Positions 57,142 to 64,000 of a stretch of DNA of 64,000 nt are shown one piece after another. The notes below the pieces were generated by a model. That model made no database searches, was not told the DNA's origin, and saw only the letters and a program-made list of their open reading frames with translations. Location of the stretch: positions 320,007 to 384,006 of the forward strand of contig NZ_SOEE01000004.1 in NCBI RefSeq assembly GCF_004366035.1, in the 5' to 3' direction. Positions within the stretch are counted from its first letter, which is position 1, and the number at the start of each line of letters is the position of its first letter. Source of the DNA: Cytobacillus oceanisediminis (GTDB taxonomy: Bacteria; Bacillota; Bacilli; Bacillales; Cytobacillaceae). The translations under genes and the position numbers were made by a program.

Positions 57142-59055
57142 ATGGGGAAAATCATTCAGCTGGAGGATGCGCTTTCTAATAAAATTGCTGCCGGCGAGGT
57201 GGTGGAGAGGCCAGCATCGGTGGTAAAAGAATTGATGGAGAACTCGATCGATGCCGGAAGTACGATTATTGAAATCGAAACGGAAGAAGCCGGCCTGGCC
57301 AAAATCCGCATTATCGATAATGGCGATGGCATTGAAGAAGATGATGTCCTGAATGCCTTTCATCGCCATGCCACCAGTAAAATTAAAGACGAAAATGACC
57401 TTTTCCGCATCCGCACGCTCGGATTCCGAGGAGAGGCATTGCCAAGTATTGCGTCAGTTTCGAGAATTGAAATGAAAACCTCAACCGGGGATGCCGGCAC
57501 ACGTGTTGTCATCGAAGGCGGAAAAGTCGAAGTGATGGAAAAGGCACCCGGCAGAAAAGGGACTGACCTTACCGTGACGGATTTATTTTTCAACACGCCG
57601 GCAAGGCTTAAATATATGAAGACGATTCACACAGAGCTTGGCAATATTACAGATGTGGTTAACAGGCTTGCGCTCGCCCATCCGGAGGTCGCCATCCGCC
57701 TGATCCATAATGAGCGAAAGCTCCTGCAGACGAACGGAAATGGGGATGTCCGGCAGGTGCTTGCAGCTATTTATGGGATCAATATTGTGAAAAAGATGGT
57801 TCGGATTGAAGCAAGCTCACTTGATTTTAAAATCAGCGGCTATGCGGCACTGCCGGAGATTACAAGGGCATCAAGAAACTACATTTCTACCATGATCAAC
57901 GGCCGCTTTATCAAGAATTACTCATTGGCCAAAGCCATTCAGGAGGGGTATCATACTTTGCTGCCAATCGGCCGCTACCCGATTGTGCTCCTGAACATTG
58001 AAATGGATCCGCTCCTTGTCGATGTGAACGTCCATCCATCGAAAATGGAGGTGCGCTTAAGCAAGGAACATGAATTGAATGAGCTTGTATCAGGTGCTTT
58101 GAAGGCAGCATTTAAAAAAGAGGAACTGATCCCTTCCGGATTTACACAGCCGAAGACCATAAAGCCTAAGTCAGAACAGACGGCTCTTGATCTGGATCAT
58201 TTGCCTGAGCATCGGGAGCATGTGCCTTCTTATGTGCGTGAAACGAGGGAGGAAGCTATCCGGCAGTACCCGAATGGGGCAGTTCTGCAAAGCCCTCCAG
58301 TTCAACCGGCAGCAGCAGAATCTCCTGACTTGCAGGATGCTCCTTTCATGGAATTAAGCCCTTCAGCTGAAGAATTGCCTGAAGCGGATCAGCACATATT
58401 CCAGCCCGAAGAGCCGAGAGCTGCAGGATTGAAACAGTTTTTTGCAGAGACCGCCACAGTGGAGGAGCCATCCCGGGTGCCGCCGCTCTATCCAATTGGG
58501 CAAATGCATGGGACATATATTTTTGCCCAAAATGACCGGGGCCTTTATATAATTGATCAGCACGCCGCCCAGGAGCGGATTAAGTACGAGTATTTCAGGG
58601 AGAAAGTCGGCCAGGTTGAAAGTGAATTGCAGGAAATGCTTATACCGCTGACATTTGAATACTCAACGGATGATTATATTAAAATTGATGAATACAAAGG
58701 CGAGCTTGAGAAAGTGGGGGTATTCCTTGAGCAGTTCGGACATAACAGCTTTATTGTCCGTTCCCATCCGCAATGGCTGCCTAAAGGCGAGGAACAGGAA
58801 ATCATCGAGGATATGATTGAACAGCTTTTAGCCATGAAGAGAGTTGATATTAAAAAGCTGCGTGAGGAAGCTGCCATTATGATGAGCTGTAAAGCTTCCA
58901 TTAAAGCGAACCACCACCTCCGCAATGATGAAATCCAGGCGCTGCTTGATGAATTGCGGAGGTCTTCCGATCCGTTCACATGCCCGCATGGACGGCCGAT
59001 CATCATTCATTACTCCACTTATGAAATGGAAAAGATGTTCAAACGAGTGATGTAG
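57142..59055 (+). CDS. mutL: DNA mismatch repair protein MutL (endonuclease type)
   Basis: 637 residues. N-terminal GHKL ATPase: [44 protein letters not shown] variable linker (about 340-440) follows, then a C-terminal dimer and endonuclease domain with [12 protein letters not shown] near 472-483 and CPHGRP from 614, the metal-binding site of nicking MutL proteins found in bacteria without MutH. GGGGGTGAC precedes the ATG. Confidence 0.97.
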   Translation: MGKIIQLEDALSNKIAAGEVVERPASVVKELMENSIDAGSTIIEIETEEAGLAKIRIIDNGDGIEEDDVLNAFHRHATSKIKDENDLFRIRTLGFRGEALPSIASVSRIEMKTSTGDAGTRVVIEGGKVEVMEKAPGRKGTDLTVTDLFFNTPARLKYMKTIHTELGNITDVVNRLALAHPEVAIRLIHNERKLLQTNGNGDVRQVLAAIYGINIVKKMVRIEASSLDFKISGYAALPEITRASRNYISTMINGRFIKNYSLAKAIQEGYHTLLPIGRYPIVLLNIEMDPLLVDVNVHPSKMEVRLSKEHELNELVSGALKAAFKKEELIPSGFTQPKTIKPKSEQTALDLDHLPEHREHVPSYVRETREEAIRQYPNGAVLQSPPVQPAAAESPDLQDAPFMELSPSAEELPEADQHIFQPEEPRAAGLKQFFAETATVEEPSRVPPLYPIGQMHGTYIFAQNDRGLYIIDQHAAQERIKYEYFREKVGQVESELQEMLIPLTFEYSTDDYIKIDEYKGELEKVGVFLEQFGHNSFIVRSHPQWLPKGEEQEIIEDMIEQLLAMKRVDIKKLREEAAIMMSCKASIKANHHLRNDEIQALLDELRRSSDPFTCPHGRPIIIHYSTYEMEKMFKRVM

Positions 59056-59065
59056 AGAGGTTTGC

Positions 59066-59096
59066 GGCAAGGGGAAATTCTCCTTGCCCACTTTTT
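59066..59096 (+). terminator. mutSL terminator and two TTGCCCA direct repeats
   Basis: Stem GGCAAGG/CCTTGCC with an AT-rich loop, then TTTTT. TTGCCCA occurs at 59084-59090 and again at 59095-59101, exactly 11 bases apart, right at the end of the integrase gene. That spacing suits arm-type integrase binding sites. Confidence 0.65.
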
Positions 59097-59102
59097 GCCC
59101 AT

Positions 59103-60215
59103 TTAACTTAAATATGACTCTAGTTTTAGTAAATTTACAGTTTCATATTTTTTTGTAATATGAACATAGACATCGGCTGTCATATTGATAGTTGAGTGCC
59201 CCAATCGTTCACTAGCAAACTTTAGATCTGCACCACTTTCCAGCAACATAATTGCGTGAGTGTGACGCAATCCATGCGGGGAAATGTGGGGGAGGTTTGT
59301 ATTAGCTTTTTTTAAAATAGAATCAATCGTCTTGTTGACTCCGTATTCTCCAATTTCTTTTCCGTTTGGGCACCTTACTAAGAACTCTGATTTATGGTAA
59401 TCGGCACCATGTTTCATTTTATTTTTCTTTTGCCATAACTGATACTGCTTTAAATCAGCAATTAAAGTATTATCGATCCCAATTGTGCGGTTACTTGATT
59501 TGGTTTTTGGTTTTTTCACACCATTATCACTTCTCGTTTTTGTGATGGAAATGGTTTTATTTTCAAAATTAATATCTTCCCATTTTAAGGCTAACATTTC
59601 ACCTTTTCTCATTCCTGTTCGGAGCAAAATGGATGCGATAATATAATGATGATATGGAGATTTTTTAGCTGCATCCATGAAGATTTCTACTTCATCTCTT
59701 GATAAATAATTAATTTTTTCTTCTTCGTCAACTTTTATAGATATCCCTTGATACTTATTATGTGTAACCATTTCTAGTTCAACAGCTTTATTGATTGCAG
59801 TACAAAAAATAGAATGAATCGTCTGAATGGTTTTTTTAGCGTATCCTTTTTCAACTAACGTATTAATAAATTTTTGATATTCTATCCGTGTTAACTGATT
59901 CATCTTATAATTTCCGAGGCTTGGGATAATATGATTATTGATATACCAAAATCTATTAAATAATGTTCTTTCTGCGCATTGGGCTCCATAAATTTCTAAC
60001 CATTCGGTAAGCCAATCCTTTAGTATAGTTTCGCTATTTGCAATAACAGAATGTTGCCGGAGATAAAACTTTTTCTCCACTTCGGCTGCTTCAATCTGTG
60101 CCTCTTTTTTAGTTCTAAATCCACTTTTACTTTTTTCTTTTGGTTTTCCAGTAGCAGGGTCTATATATTTAATTCTGTATTGCCATGAATTACCCCTTTT
60201 TCTGAAACTAGCCAT
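59103..60215 (-). CDS. Phage-type tyrosine recombinase (integrase)
   Basis: 370 residues. The N-terminal AP2-like arm-binding domain (FRKRGNSWQYRIKYI), core-binding SAM-like domain (about 75-155) and catalytic domain from 175 are all present. Active-site residues are seen: Arg in LLRTGMRKGEM, HxxR in HGLRHTHAI, His in LGHSTINMT and the Tyr in ADVYVHIT. The gene therefore looks intact. Start is ATG at 60215 behind AAAGGGAG. An SOS-type box is 19 bases upstream. No excisionase, replication or structural phage gene is nearby, so it is a lone integrase or an element remnant. Confidence 0.93.
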   Translation of the reverse strand: MASFRKRGNSWQYRIKYIDPATGKPKEKSKSGFRTKKEAQIEAAEVEKKFYLRQHSVIANSETILKDWLTEWLEIYGAQCAERTLFNRFWYINNHIIPSLGNYKMNQLTRIEYQKFINTLVEKGYAKKTIQTIHSIFCTAINKAVELEMVTHNKYQGISIKVDEEEKINYLSRDEVEIFMDAAKKSPYHHYIIASILLRTGMRKGEMLALKWEDINFENKTISITKTRSDNGVKKPKTKSSNRTIGIDNTLIADLKQYQLWQKKNKMKHGADYHKSEFLVRCPNGKEIGEYGVNKTIDSILKKANTNLPHISPHGLRHTHAIMLLESGADLKFASERLGHSTINMTADVYVHITKKYETVNLLKLESYLS

Positions 60216-60233
60216 GAATGCCACTCCCTTTTA

Positions 60234-60247
60234 AGAATATATGTTCT
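60234..60247 (-). promoter_or_regulatory. LexA-type box upstream of the integrase
   Basis: On the - strand AGAACATATATTCT matches 11 of 14 positions of the SOS consensus, and its core GAACATATATTC is identical to the box at 60561-60574. Confidence 0.55.
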
Positions 60248-60259
60248 GTTTTTGTTGAA

Positions 60260-60280
60260 AAGAAAAGCCCAAAAGGGCTA
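60260..60280 (-). terminator. Terminator of the 83-residue orphan gene
   Basis: On the - strand: AGCCC, TTTT loop, GGGCT, then TTTCTTTT. The gene's TAG lies in the left arm. Confidence 0.75.
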
Positions 60281-60529
60281 AACCTTCACTACCGGCCTAA
60301 TCTGCTTCACGCCTTCAGTAATATCATTCTCCTCGTTCCAGGTAACCATCTCAATAATCATATCCCTGCAGCCTGATTCACGCCATTGTTGCTGGATCCA
60401 TTGGTAGGCTACAACTGCAACCGCGAAGTTTGGATCATCCTTAAAATCTCGGTCTCGAACGAAAAACTCTCCGCGGCTTGAACCTCTAATGCCTTCAATA
60501 TTGAGCATTGTTTCAATTACTATTCTCAT
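60278..60529 (-). CDS. Small orphan protein with its own SOS box
   Basis: 83 residues, no family recognised. Start MRIVIETMLNIEGIRGSSRG, then an aromatic and acidic middle with several Trp (YQWIQQQWRES; MVTWNEENDI) and a basic end. It is cytoplasmic, with no signal peptide. ATG at 60529 after AAGGAAGTGA. Its promoter carries a 13-of-14 LexA box and its stop is within a terminator, so it is a single-gene SOS unit. It could be a phage-derived regulator or a DNA-damage protein; this is not resolved. Confidence 0.75.
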   Translation of the reverse strand: MRIVIETMLNIEGIRGSSRGEFFVRDRDFKDDPNFAVAVVAYQWIQQQWRESGCRDMIIEMVTWNEENDITEGVKQIRPVVKV

Positions 60530-60560
60530 TTTTTCACTTCCTTTTTGCATTAATTATACA

Positions 60561-60574
60561 CGAATATATGTTCG
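60561..60574 (-). promoter_or_regulatory. LexA (SOS) box of the 83-residue gene
   Basis: CGAACATATATTCG on the - strand matches CGAACRNRYGTTCG at 13 of 14 positions. A perfect TATAAT for the - strand lies just downstream (60552-60557), so LexA would sit between -35 and -10. Confidence 0.82.
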
Positions 60575-60684
60575 GTTATGATGCCATGCAGAGCGGGTTT
60601 GTTATATAAGATAAATGATGATTCTTTTGGAAAAAAAGAAAAAAACACTACTCTCTGCAGAATAGTGCATAAACACCAATGGCT

Positions 60685-61134
60685 TTACGAATTTCCACTC
60701 AAACTATTTATAATTGTATTGGAAAAGATTTCACTTGTATAAATGACTTCATCAGCACCTGCTCTTTTGGCATTCTCTATGCTTGAATCAGAGAGTATCT
60801 CAATAATAGTAAACACAGAAGGATTCAGGGACTTAATTGCTAACAATGAAATAACTGATTTAGAATCAGAGACTGTTTCAGAGGAGTGCCTATCAGCTGT
60901 GATGAAAGTTATATTTGTATCCTTTATTCCAGCTCTCTTCAATGTTTCATCAAACATAGGATTTCCATATATATATTCAACTGACTCAGATGAATATGGG
61001 AGTTCCCTCACTGAGCAATCAATAATATTTATTTTTACATTTGAAATGGCTGTTATGATTTCTATTAACTTCATTGCTCTCTCGTTCCAGCCAATAATGA
61101 GAATGTTGGTATTATCAAGTTTTTTAACAGTCAT
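60685..61134 (-). CDS. Stand-alone RCK/TrkA-N domain protein
   Basis: 149 residues made almost wholly of an RCK N-terminal fold: ILIIGWNERAMKLIEII, IDCSVRELP, GNPMFDETLKRAGI and ITADRHS. It recalls the cytosolic part of YugO-type potassium channels. No membrane segment or C-terminal RCK lobe is encoded in the adjacent DNA, so it is either a free regulatory subunit or what is left of a channel gene. It is divergent from the riboswitch-controlled Ktr operon. ATG at 61134 follows AGGTG; an in-frame GTG at 61146 is a rival. Confidence 0.75.
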   Translation of the reverse strand: MTVKKLDNTNILIIGWNERAMKLIEIITAISNVKINIIDCSVRELPYSSESVEYIYGNPMFDETLKRAGIKDTNITFITADRHSSETVSDSKSVISLLAIKSLNPSVFTIIEILSDSSIENAKRAGADEVIYTSEIFSNTIINSLSGNS

Positions 61135-61222
61135 TAGTTCACACACCTAATTTTAATATTATTTTAATCATAGACGCTTATCAGAATTCTTAAACAACTT
61201 TATTAAGATTAGACAAATAGTA

Positions 61223-61251
61223 TTGACAATAGAATATGATAGGAGTAATTT
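61223..61251 (+). promoter_or_regulatory. Promoter of the Ktr operon leader
   Basis: Perfect TTGACA (61223-61228), 17 bases, TAATTT (61246-61251; weak -10). An alternative is TAGACA (61211-61216) with TATGAT at 61236-61241. Confidence 0.5.
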
Positions 61252-61284
61252 ATATTTATTATTTTTAATACAAAGACCTTTTTG

Positions 61285-61427
61285 CTGAATCTTTTGAGCG
61301 GGGGAACCATTTCTGATAAACGATGTTTATCTTGGGGTGAATCTTAGCATATTAAGCTAAGAAGGGATACTCTCAATCCCTAATCCGACAGCTAACTCCG
61401 TAAGCGCTAATCGAGAGAAGGGTTAAT
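61285..61427 (+). ncRNA. Cyclic di-AMP riboswitch (ydaO-yuaA type)
   Basis: The leader has the conserved ydaO blocks in order: GCGGGGGAACCA (61308 on), GGGGTGAATCTTAG, the AGGGATACTCTCAATCCC region, and AATCCGACAGCTAACTCCGTAAGCG (61382-61406) followed by a closing GAGAG segment. This class binds cyclic di-AMP and turns off potassium uptake genes. The terminator that follows and the Ktr genes behind it fit an OFF switch. Confidence 0.9.
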
Positions 61428-61436
61428 GATGTCATT

Positions 61437-61466
61437 GACCATTCTTTTATTAAGAGTGGTCTTTTT
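61437..61466 (+). terminator. Riboswitch-controlled terminator
   Basis: Ten-bp stem GACCATTCTT/AAGAGTGGTC (one G-U), loop TTATT and five T, 34 bases before the KtrC-like gene. It should form when c-di-AMP is bound. Confidence 0.85.
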
Positions 61467-61499
61467 GTGTCCATTTTTGGAAAAGGAAGGATATGTCTT

Positions 61500-62156
61500 A
61501 TGAATAAGCAGTATGCTGTTTTTGGTTTAGGACGTTTTGGTGGAAGCTTGGTAAAAGAGTTTCATGAATTAGGTGCAGAGGTTTTGGCAATCGACATTGA
61601 CCAGGAGAAGGTGAATAAATTTGCTCATTTTGTTACCTATGCTGTACAAATTAATGCATTTGACGAAGAAGCACTAAAACAAGTAGGGATAAGAAATATT
61701 GACCATGCCTTTATTTCCTTCGGTGAAAATATAGAGTCGAGTATTCTAACATCCTTGGTGTTAAAAGAAATGGGAATACCCGTAGTTTGGGCAAAAGCAC
61801 ATAATGATTATCACGCTAGAGTTCTTGAAAAAGTGGGTGTTGATCGAGTAATTCATCCTGAAAGAGATATGGCAAAGCGGATAGCAAATCATATCGTTTC
61901 TGATAAAATGATTGATTATATTGAGCTATCAGAAGATTATAGTATGGTTGAAATCGTTGCATCAAGTAAAGTACATAATAAATCTTTAATAGAACTTGAT
62001 ATTAGAGCAAAATACGGATGCAACATTGTAGGAATTCAAAAAGGGAAAGATATTATTGTGTCACCATCAGCAGAAGAAGTTATCCAAAAGGGCGATATAC
62101 TAATTGTTATGGGGCATAACTCTGATATTAACCGATTTGAGAAAGAAGGAGTATAG
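61500..62156 (+). CDS. ktrC: Ktr potassium uptake regulatory subunit (KtrA/KtrC family)
   Basis: 218 residues. N-terminal Rossmann/RCK_N domain with GLGRFGGSL (nucleotide binding) and the acidic end of strand two (AIDID); C-terminal RCK_C lobe from about 135 (DIRAKYGCNIVGI). The octamer ring gates KtrB in response to ATP/ADP, and RCK_C lobes bind cyclic di-AMP. HPERDMAKRIA and SMVEIVASS resemble B. subtilis KtrC more than KtrA as I recall them. ATG at 61500 behind AAGGAAGG. The pore gene follows after one base. Confidence 0.92.
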   Translation: MNKQYAVFGLGRFGGSLVKEFHELGAEVLAIDIDQEKVNKFAHFVTYAVQINAFDEEALKQVGIRNIDHAFISFGENIESSILTSLVLKEMGIPVVWAKAHNDYHARVLEKVGVDRVIHPERDMAKRIANHIVSDKMIDYIELSEDYSMVEIVASSKVHNKSLIELDIRAKYGCNIVGIQKGKDIIVSPSAEEVIQKGDILIVMGHNSDINRFEKEGV

Positions 62157-62157
62157 T

Positions 62158-63480
62158 GTGAAGCGCGGAATTATTAATCTCAACCCATCCCAGTTGCTTA
62201 TCTTGGTATTTGCCGTATTTATCTCTTTAGGTACCATCTTGCTTAAATTGCCCTTTGCGACGACAGAGTCCATTAGATGGATTGATGCCTTATTCACTGC
62301 TACTTCAGCCATGACGGTCACTGGACTCGTTGTAGTAGATACCGGAACAGCCTACACCTTATTTGGTGAAATTGTCATTGCTTCGTTAATCCAGGTGGGT
62401 GGTTTAGGAATCATGTCATTTGCCGTTCTCATTTATATGATGCTTGGCAAAAAAATTGGCATCAAAGAACGATTGGTTGTGCAGCAGGCATTGAATCAAA
62501 CATCCCTGGGAGGAGTTATCCAATTAGTTAAAAACTTATTTATCTTTTCGATAATAATTGAATTCATCGCAATGGCATTTTTGTCAGTGAGATGGGTGCC
62601 TGAGTTAGGATGGGGAAAAGGATTATATAATAGTTTTTTTCATGCTATTTCAGCATTTAATAATGCCGGATTTGCTTTATGGCCAGACAGCCTAATGGGA
62701 TATGTCGGAGATCCTGTTGTAAATATTGTGATTACTTTCTTATTTATAATCGGTGGTATTGGTTTTACAGTATTATCTGATTTATGGTATAAGAAGGAAT
62801 TCAAAAAAATGAGTCTTCATTCAAAAATGATGGTTGTGGGTACATTTGTAATCAATATTGTTGCAATGTTAATTATATTTGTGTTGGAATATAGCAACCC
62901 TAATACTCTTGGTGGCTTAAATTCCATAGGTGAAAAACTTTGGGCTTCTTATTTTCAGGCAGTTACACCTAGAACTGCAGGTTTTAATACATTAGATATT
63001 GCAGGCCTAGAAGAATCAACAATATTTTTGTTTCTTCTATTAATGTTTATAGGAGCCGGGAGTGCATCTACAGGTGGAGGAATTAAACTAACAACCTTCT
63101 TAGTCATTTTATTCTCGGTTATCACTTTTTTAAAAGGGAAAGAAAACATAGTATTAGGAAGAAGGTCAATTAGTCTTACAGTTGTTTTACGTTCTTTAGC
63201 CATCTCAACCATCGCATTATTTTTTATTTGTTTTGCAATTTTTATTCTAAATATTACAGAGGATGCACCATTTCTCATGGTTGTCTTTGAAGTAATTTCA
63301 GCATTTGGAACAGTTGGATTATCAATGGGACTAACAGGCTCACTAACCTTTATCGGGAAATTTGTTATCATTTTTATAATGTTCGTAGGGAAATTAGGTC
63401 CTCTTACATTGGCATTCTCACTTGCAAATCCTGAAAAAGCAAAAGTTAAGTATCCTAATGAAGAGATCCTTACAGGATAA
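62158..63480 (+). CDS. ktrB: Ktr potassium uptake pore subunit
   Basis: 440 residues, hydrophobic, four membrane-pore-membrane repeats of the TrkH/KtrB type. The filter loops are seen as TVTGLVVVDT, FNNAGFALWP, PRTAGFNTLD and FGTVGLSMG, each with the conserved Gly; the gate loop IGAGSASTGGGIKLTT is intact. It carries K+ (with Na+) across the membrane. GTG at 62158 lies one base after the regulator's TAG, with GAAGGAG upstream. Sequence is closer to KtrB than KtrD as I recall them. Confidence 0.93.
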   Translation: MKRGIINLNPSQLLILVFAVFISLGTILLKLPFATTESIRWIDALFTATSAMTVTGLVVVDTGTAYTLFGEIVIASLIQVGGLGIMSFAVLIYMMLGKKIGIKERLVVQQALNQTSLGGVIQLVKNLFIFSIIIEFIAMAFLSVRWVPELGWGKGLYNSFFHAISAFNNAGFALWPDSLMGYVGDPVVNIVITFLFIIGGIGFTVLSDLWYKKEFKKMSLHSKMMVVGTFVINIVAMLIIFVLEYSNPNTLGGLNSIGEKLWASYFQAVTPRTAGFNTLDIAGLEESTIFLFLLLMFIGAGSASTGGGIKLTTFLVILFSVITFLKGKENIVLGRRSISLTVVLRSLAISTIALFFICFAIFILNITEDAPFLMVVFEVISAFGTVGLSMGLTGSLTFIGKFVIIFIMFVGKLGPLTLAFSLANPEKAKVKYPNEEILTG

Positions 63481-63507
63481 AGTTTATACTTTTAAATAAA
63501 TGGGTGG

Positions 63508-63552
63508 ATTTTGCCCCGTTAGGTTAATCTTATTGACCTAACGGGGCAAAAT
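63508..63552. terminator. Large inverted repeat after ktrB
   Basis: Arms 63508-63525 and 63535-63552 (TTTTGCCCCGTTAGGT / ACCTAACGGGGCAAAA) pair over at least 16 bp. T residues lie inside the stem rather than after it, so a terminator is likely but not typical. Confidence 0.6.
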
Positions 63553-63710
63553 TTCTGTTATAAGTTTGTGAATTAATGATTTAAACAATCAGGTGATAAA
63601 TCCAAGATTAGCTGCTGATAAGGCAGCCTCTTTCTTCTTCGACAAACGGGGCAGGTTTGTTGAACAAGGAATGATATACTTTTGTTAAAAAGTAATTAGA
63701 GGTGGAAAAA

Positions 63711-64000
63711 ATGGAGCCATTTTGGGAAAGGGCTTATTTGGATGATGAAGTTGAGACATTCGGAAAGCCAAGCGAAGAAGTAATAAATGTAAGCAAACAT
63801 TTACATAGAAATTCAAAAATACTTGACCTGGGTTGTGGGGATGGAAGGCATGCAATCTATTTGGCAAGAATGGGACACATAGTGGATGCAATAGATATAT
63901 CAAAAGCAGGGATAGCCAAAGTTAACCGTATTAAAGAAAAACTCAATTTAACGAATTTAAGAGGATTTGTAAGAGATGCAACAAACTACTCGAGTTTAAC
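63711..64000 (+). CDS. SAM-dependent methyltransferase (5' part only)
   Basis: The first 96 codons are present; the gene runs off the window. Motif I is intact as ILDLGCGDGRHAIYLA near residue 38, and VDAIDIS follows as motif II, so this is a class I methyltransferase, similar to small TehB/UbiE-like enzymes. The N-terminus MEPFWERAYLDDE is typical of that type. Substrate unknown. AGAGGTGG precedes the ATG at 63711. A TTCGACAAA (Spo0A-box-like) lies 65 bases upstream. Confidence 0.82.
   Translation, partial: MEPFWERAYLDDEVETFGKPSEEVINVSKHLHRNSKILDLGCGDGRHAIYLARMGHIVDAIDISKAGIAKVNRIKEKLNLTNLRGFVRDATNYSSL

Noticed and set aside
60743..61150. A 135-codon + strand frame opposite the RCK protein
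   Set aside because: The - strand frame carries the GWNERA and GNPMFDETL motifs of a known fold; the + frame is its antisense shadow.

Overview
The window is a chromosomal segment of a low-GC, endospore-forming member of the Bacillaceae. From 1 to about 59,060 nearly all genes read on the + strand. Their order follows the Bacillus subtilis nusA-infB-pnp-spoVF-dap-spoIIIE-ymf-recA-rny-miaB-cotE-mutSL backbone. Sporulation genes (dpaA/dpaB, spoIIIE, spoVS, cotE, ymdB) and family-typical interspersed repeats agree with this. A Cytobacillus- or Mesobacillus-type species is a reasonable guess, but the species cannot be fixed from the sequence alone. No rRNA, tRNA, CRISPR array or insertion sequence was seen.

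Layout. 1-9,990: end of rimP, then nusA-rnpM-ylxQ-infB-ylxP-rbfA, truB, ribF, rpsO and pnp (transcription and translation factors, tRNA and rRNA maturation, RNA decay). 10,090-18,310: ylxY, mlpA, ymxH, the dipicolinate synthase pair dpaA-dpaB, and asd-dapG-dapA. These last three make dihydrodipicolinate, which DpaA/DpaB oxidise to spore dipicolinate. 18,320-24,000: a 52-bp tandem repeat, RNase J2, tepA-ylzJ and spoIIIE. 24,190-30,030: a GntR regulator and a nucleoside ABC importer. 30,090-30,734: a broken GGDEF gene. 31,000-40,025: ymfF-ymfH-ymfI (EF-P modification), ymfJ, ymfK, rodZ, pgsA, cinA and SOS-controlled recA. 40,200-43,816: a repeat, rny, ymdB, spoVS. 43,855-50,166: an M19 dipeptidase, 2-oxoacid:ferredoxin oxidoreductase korAB, then miaB-ricA behind an FNR-type box. 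50,219-51,350: three small uncharacterised genes on the - strand, divergent from cotE. 51,536-59,055: cotE, a multi-module VOC protein, a YvbH-like protein, mutS and mutL.

From 59,100 on the order departs from the backbone and the DNA looks AT-richer. There is a tyrosine recombinase and an 83-residue orphan, both on the - strand and each preceded by a LexA-type SOS box with the same 12-bp core. Next come a free-standing RCK/TrkA-N protein (-), a c-di-AMP (ydaO-type) riboswitch with its own terminator, a Ktr potassium-uptake operon, and the start of a methyltransferase gene.

The most interesting leads are the SOS-boxed integrase and orphan next to mutSL, the three-gene orphan operon beside cotE, the FNR box placed at about -41.5 from a possible promoter ahead of miaB-ricA, the structured RNA between dapG and dapA, and the stand-alone RCK protein facing the riboswitch-controlled Ktr operon. 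All functional statements rest on sequence motifs, gene order and remembered family features; no database search was run.
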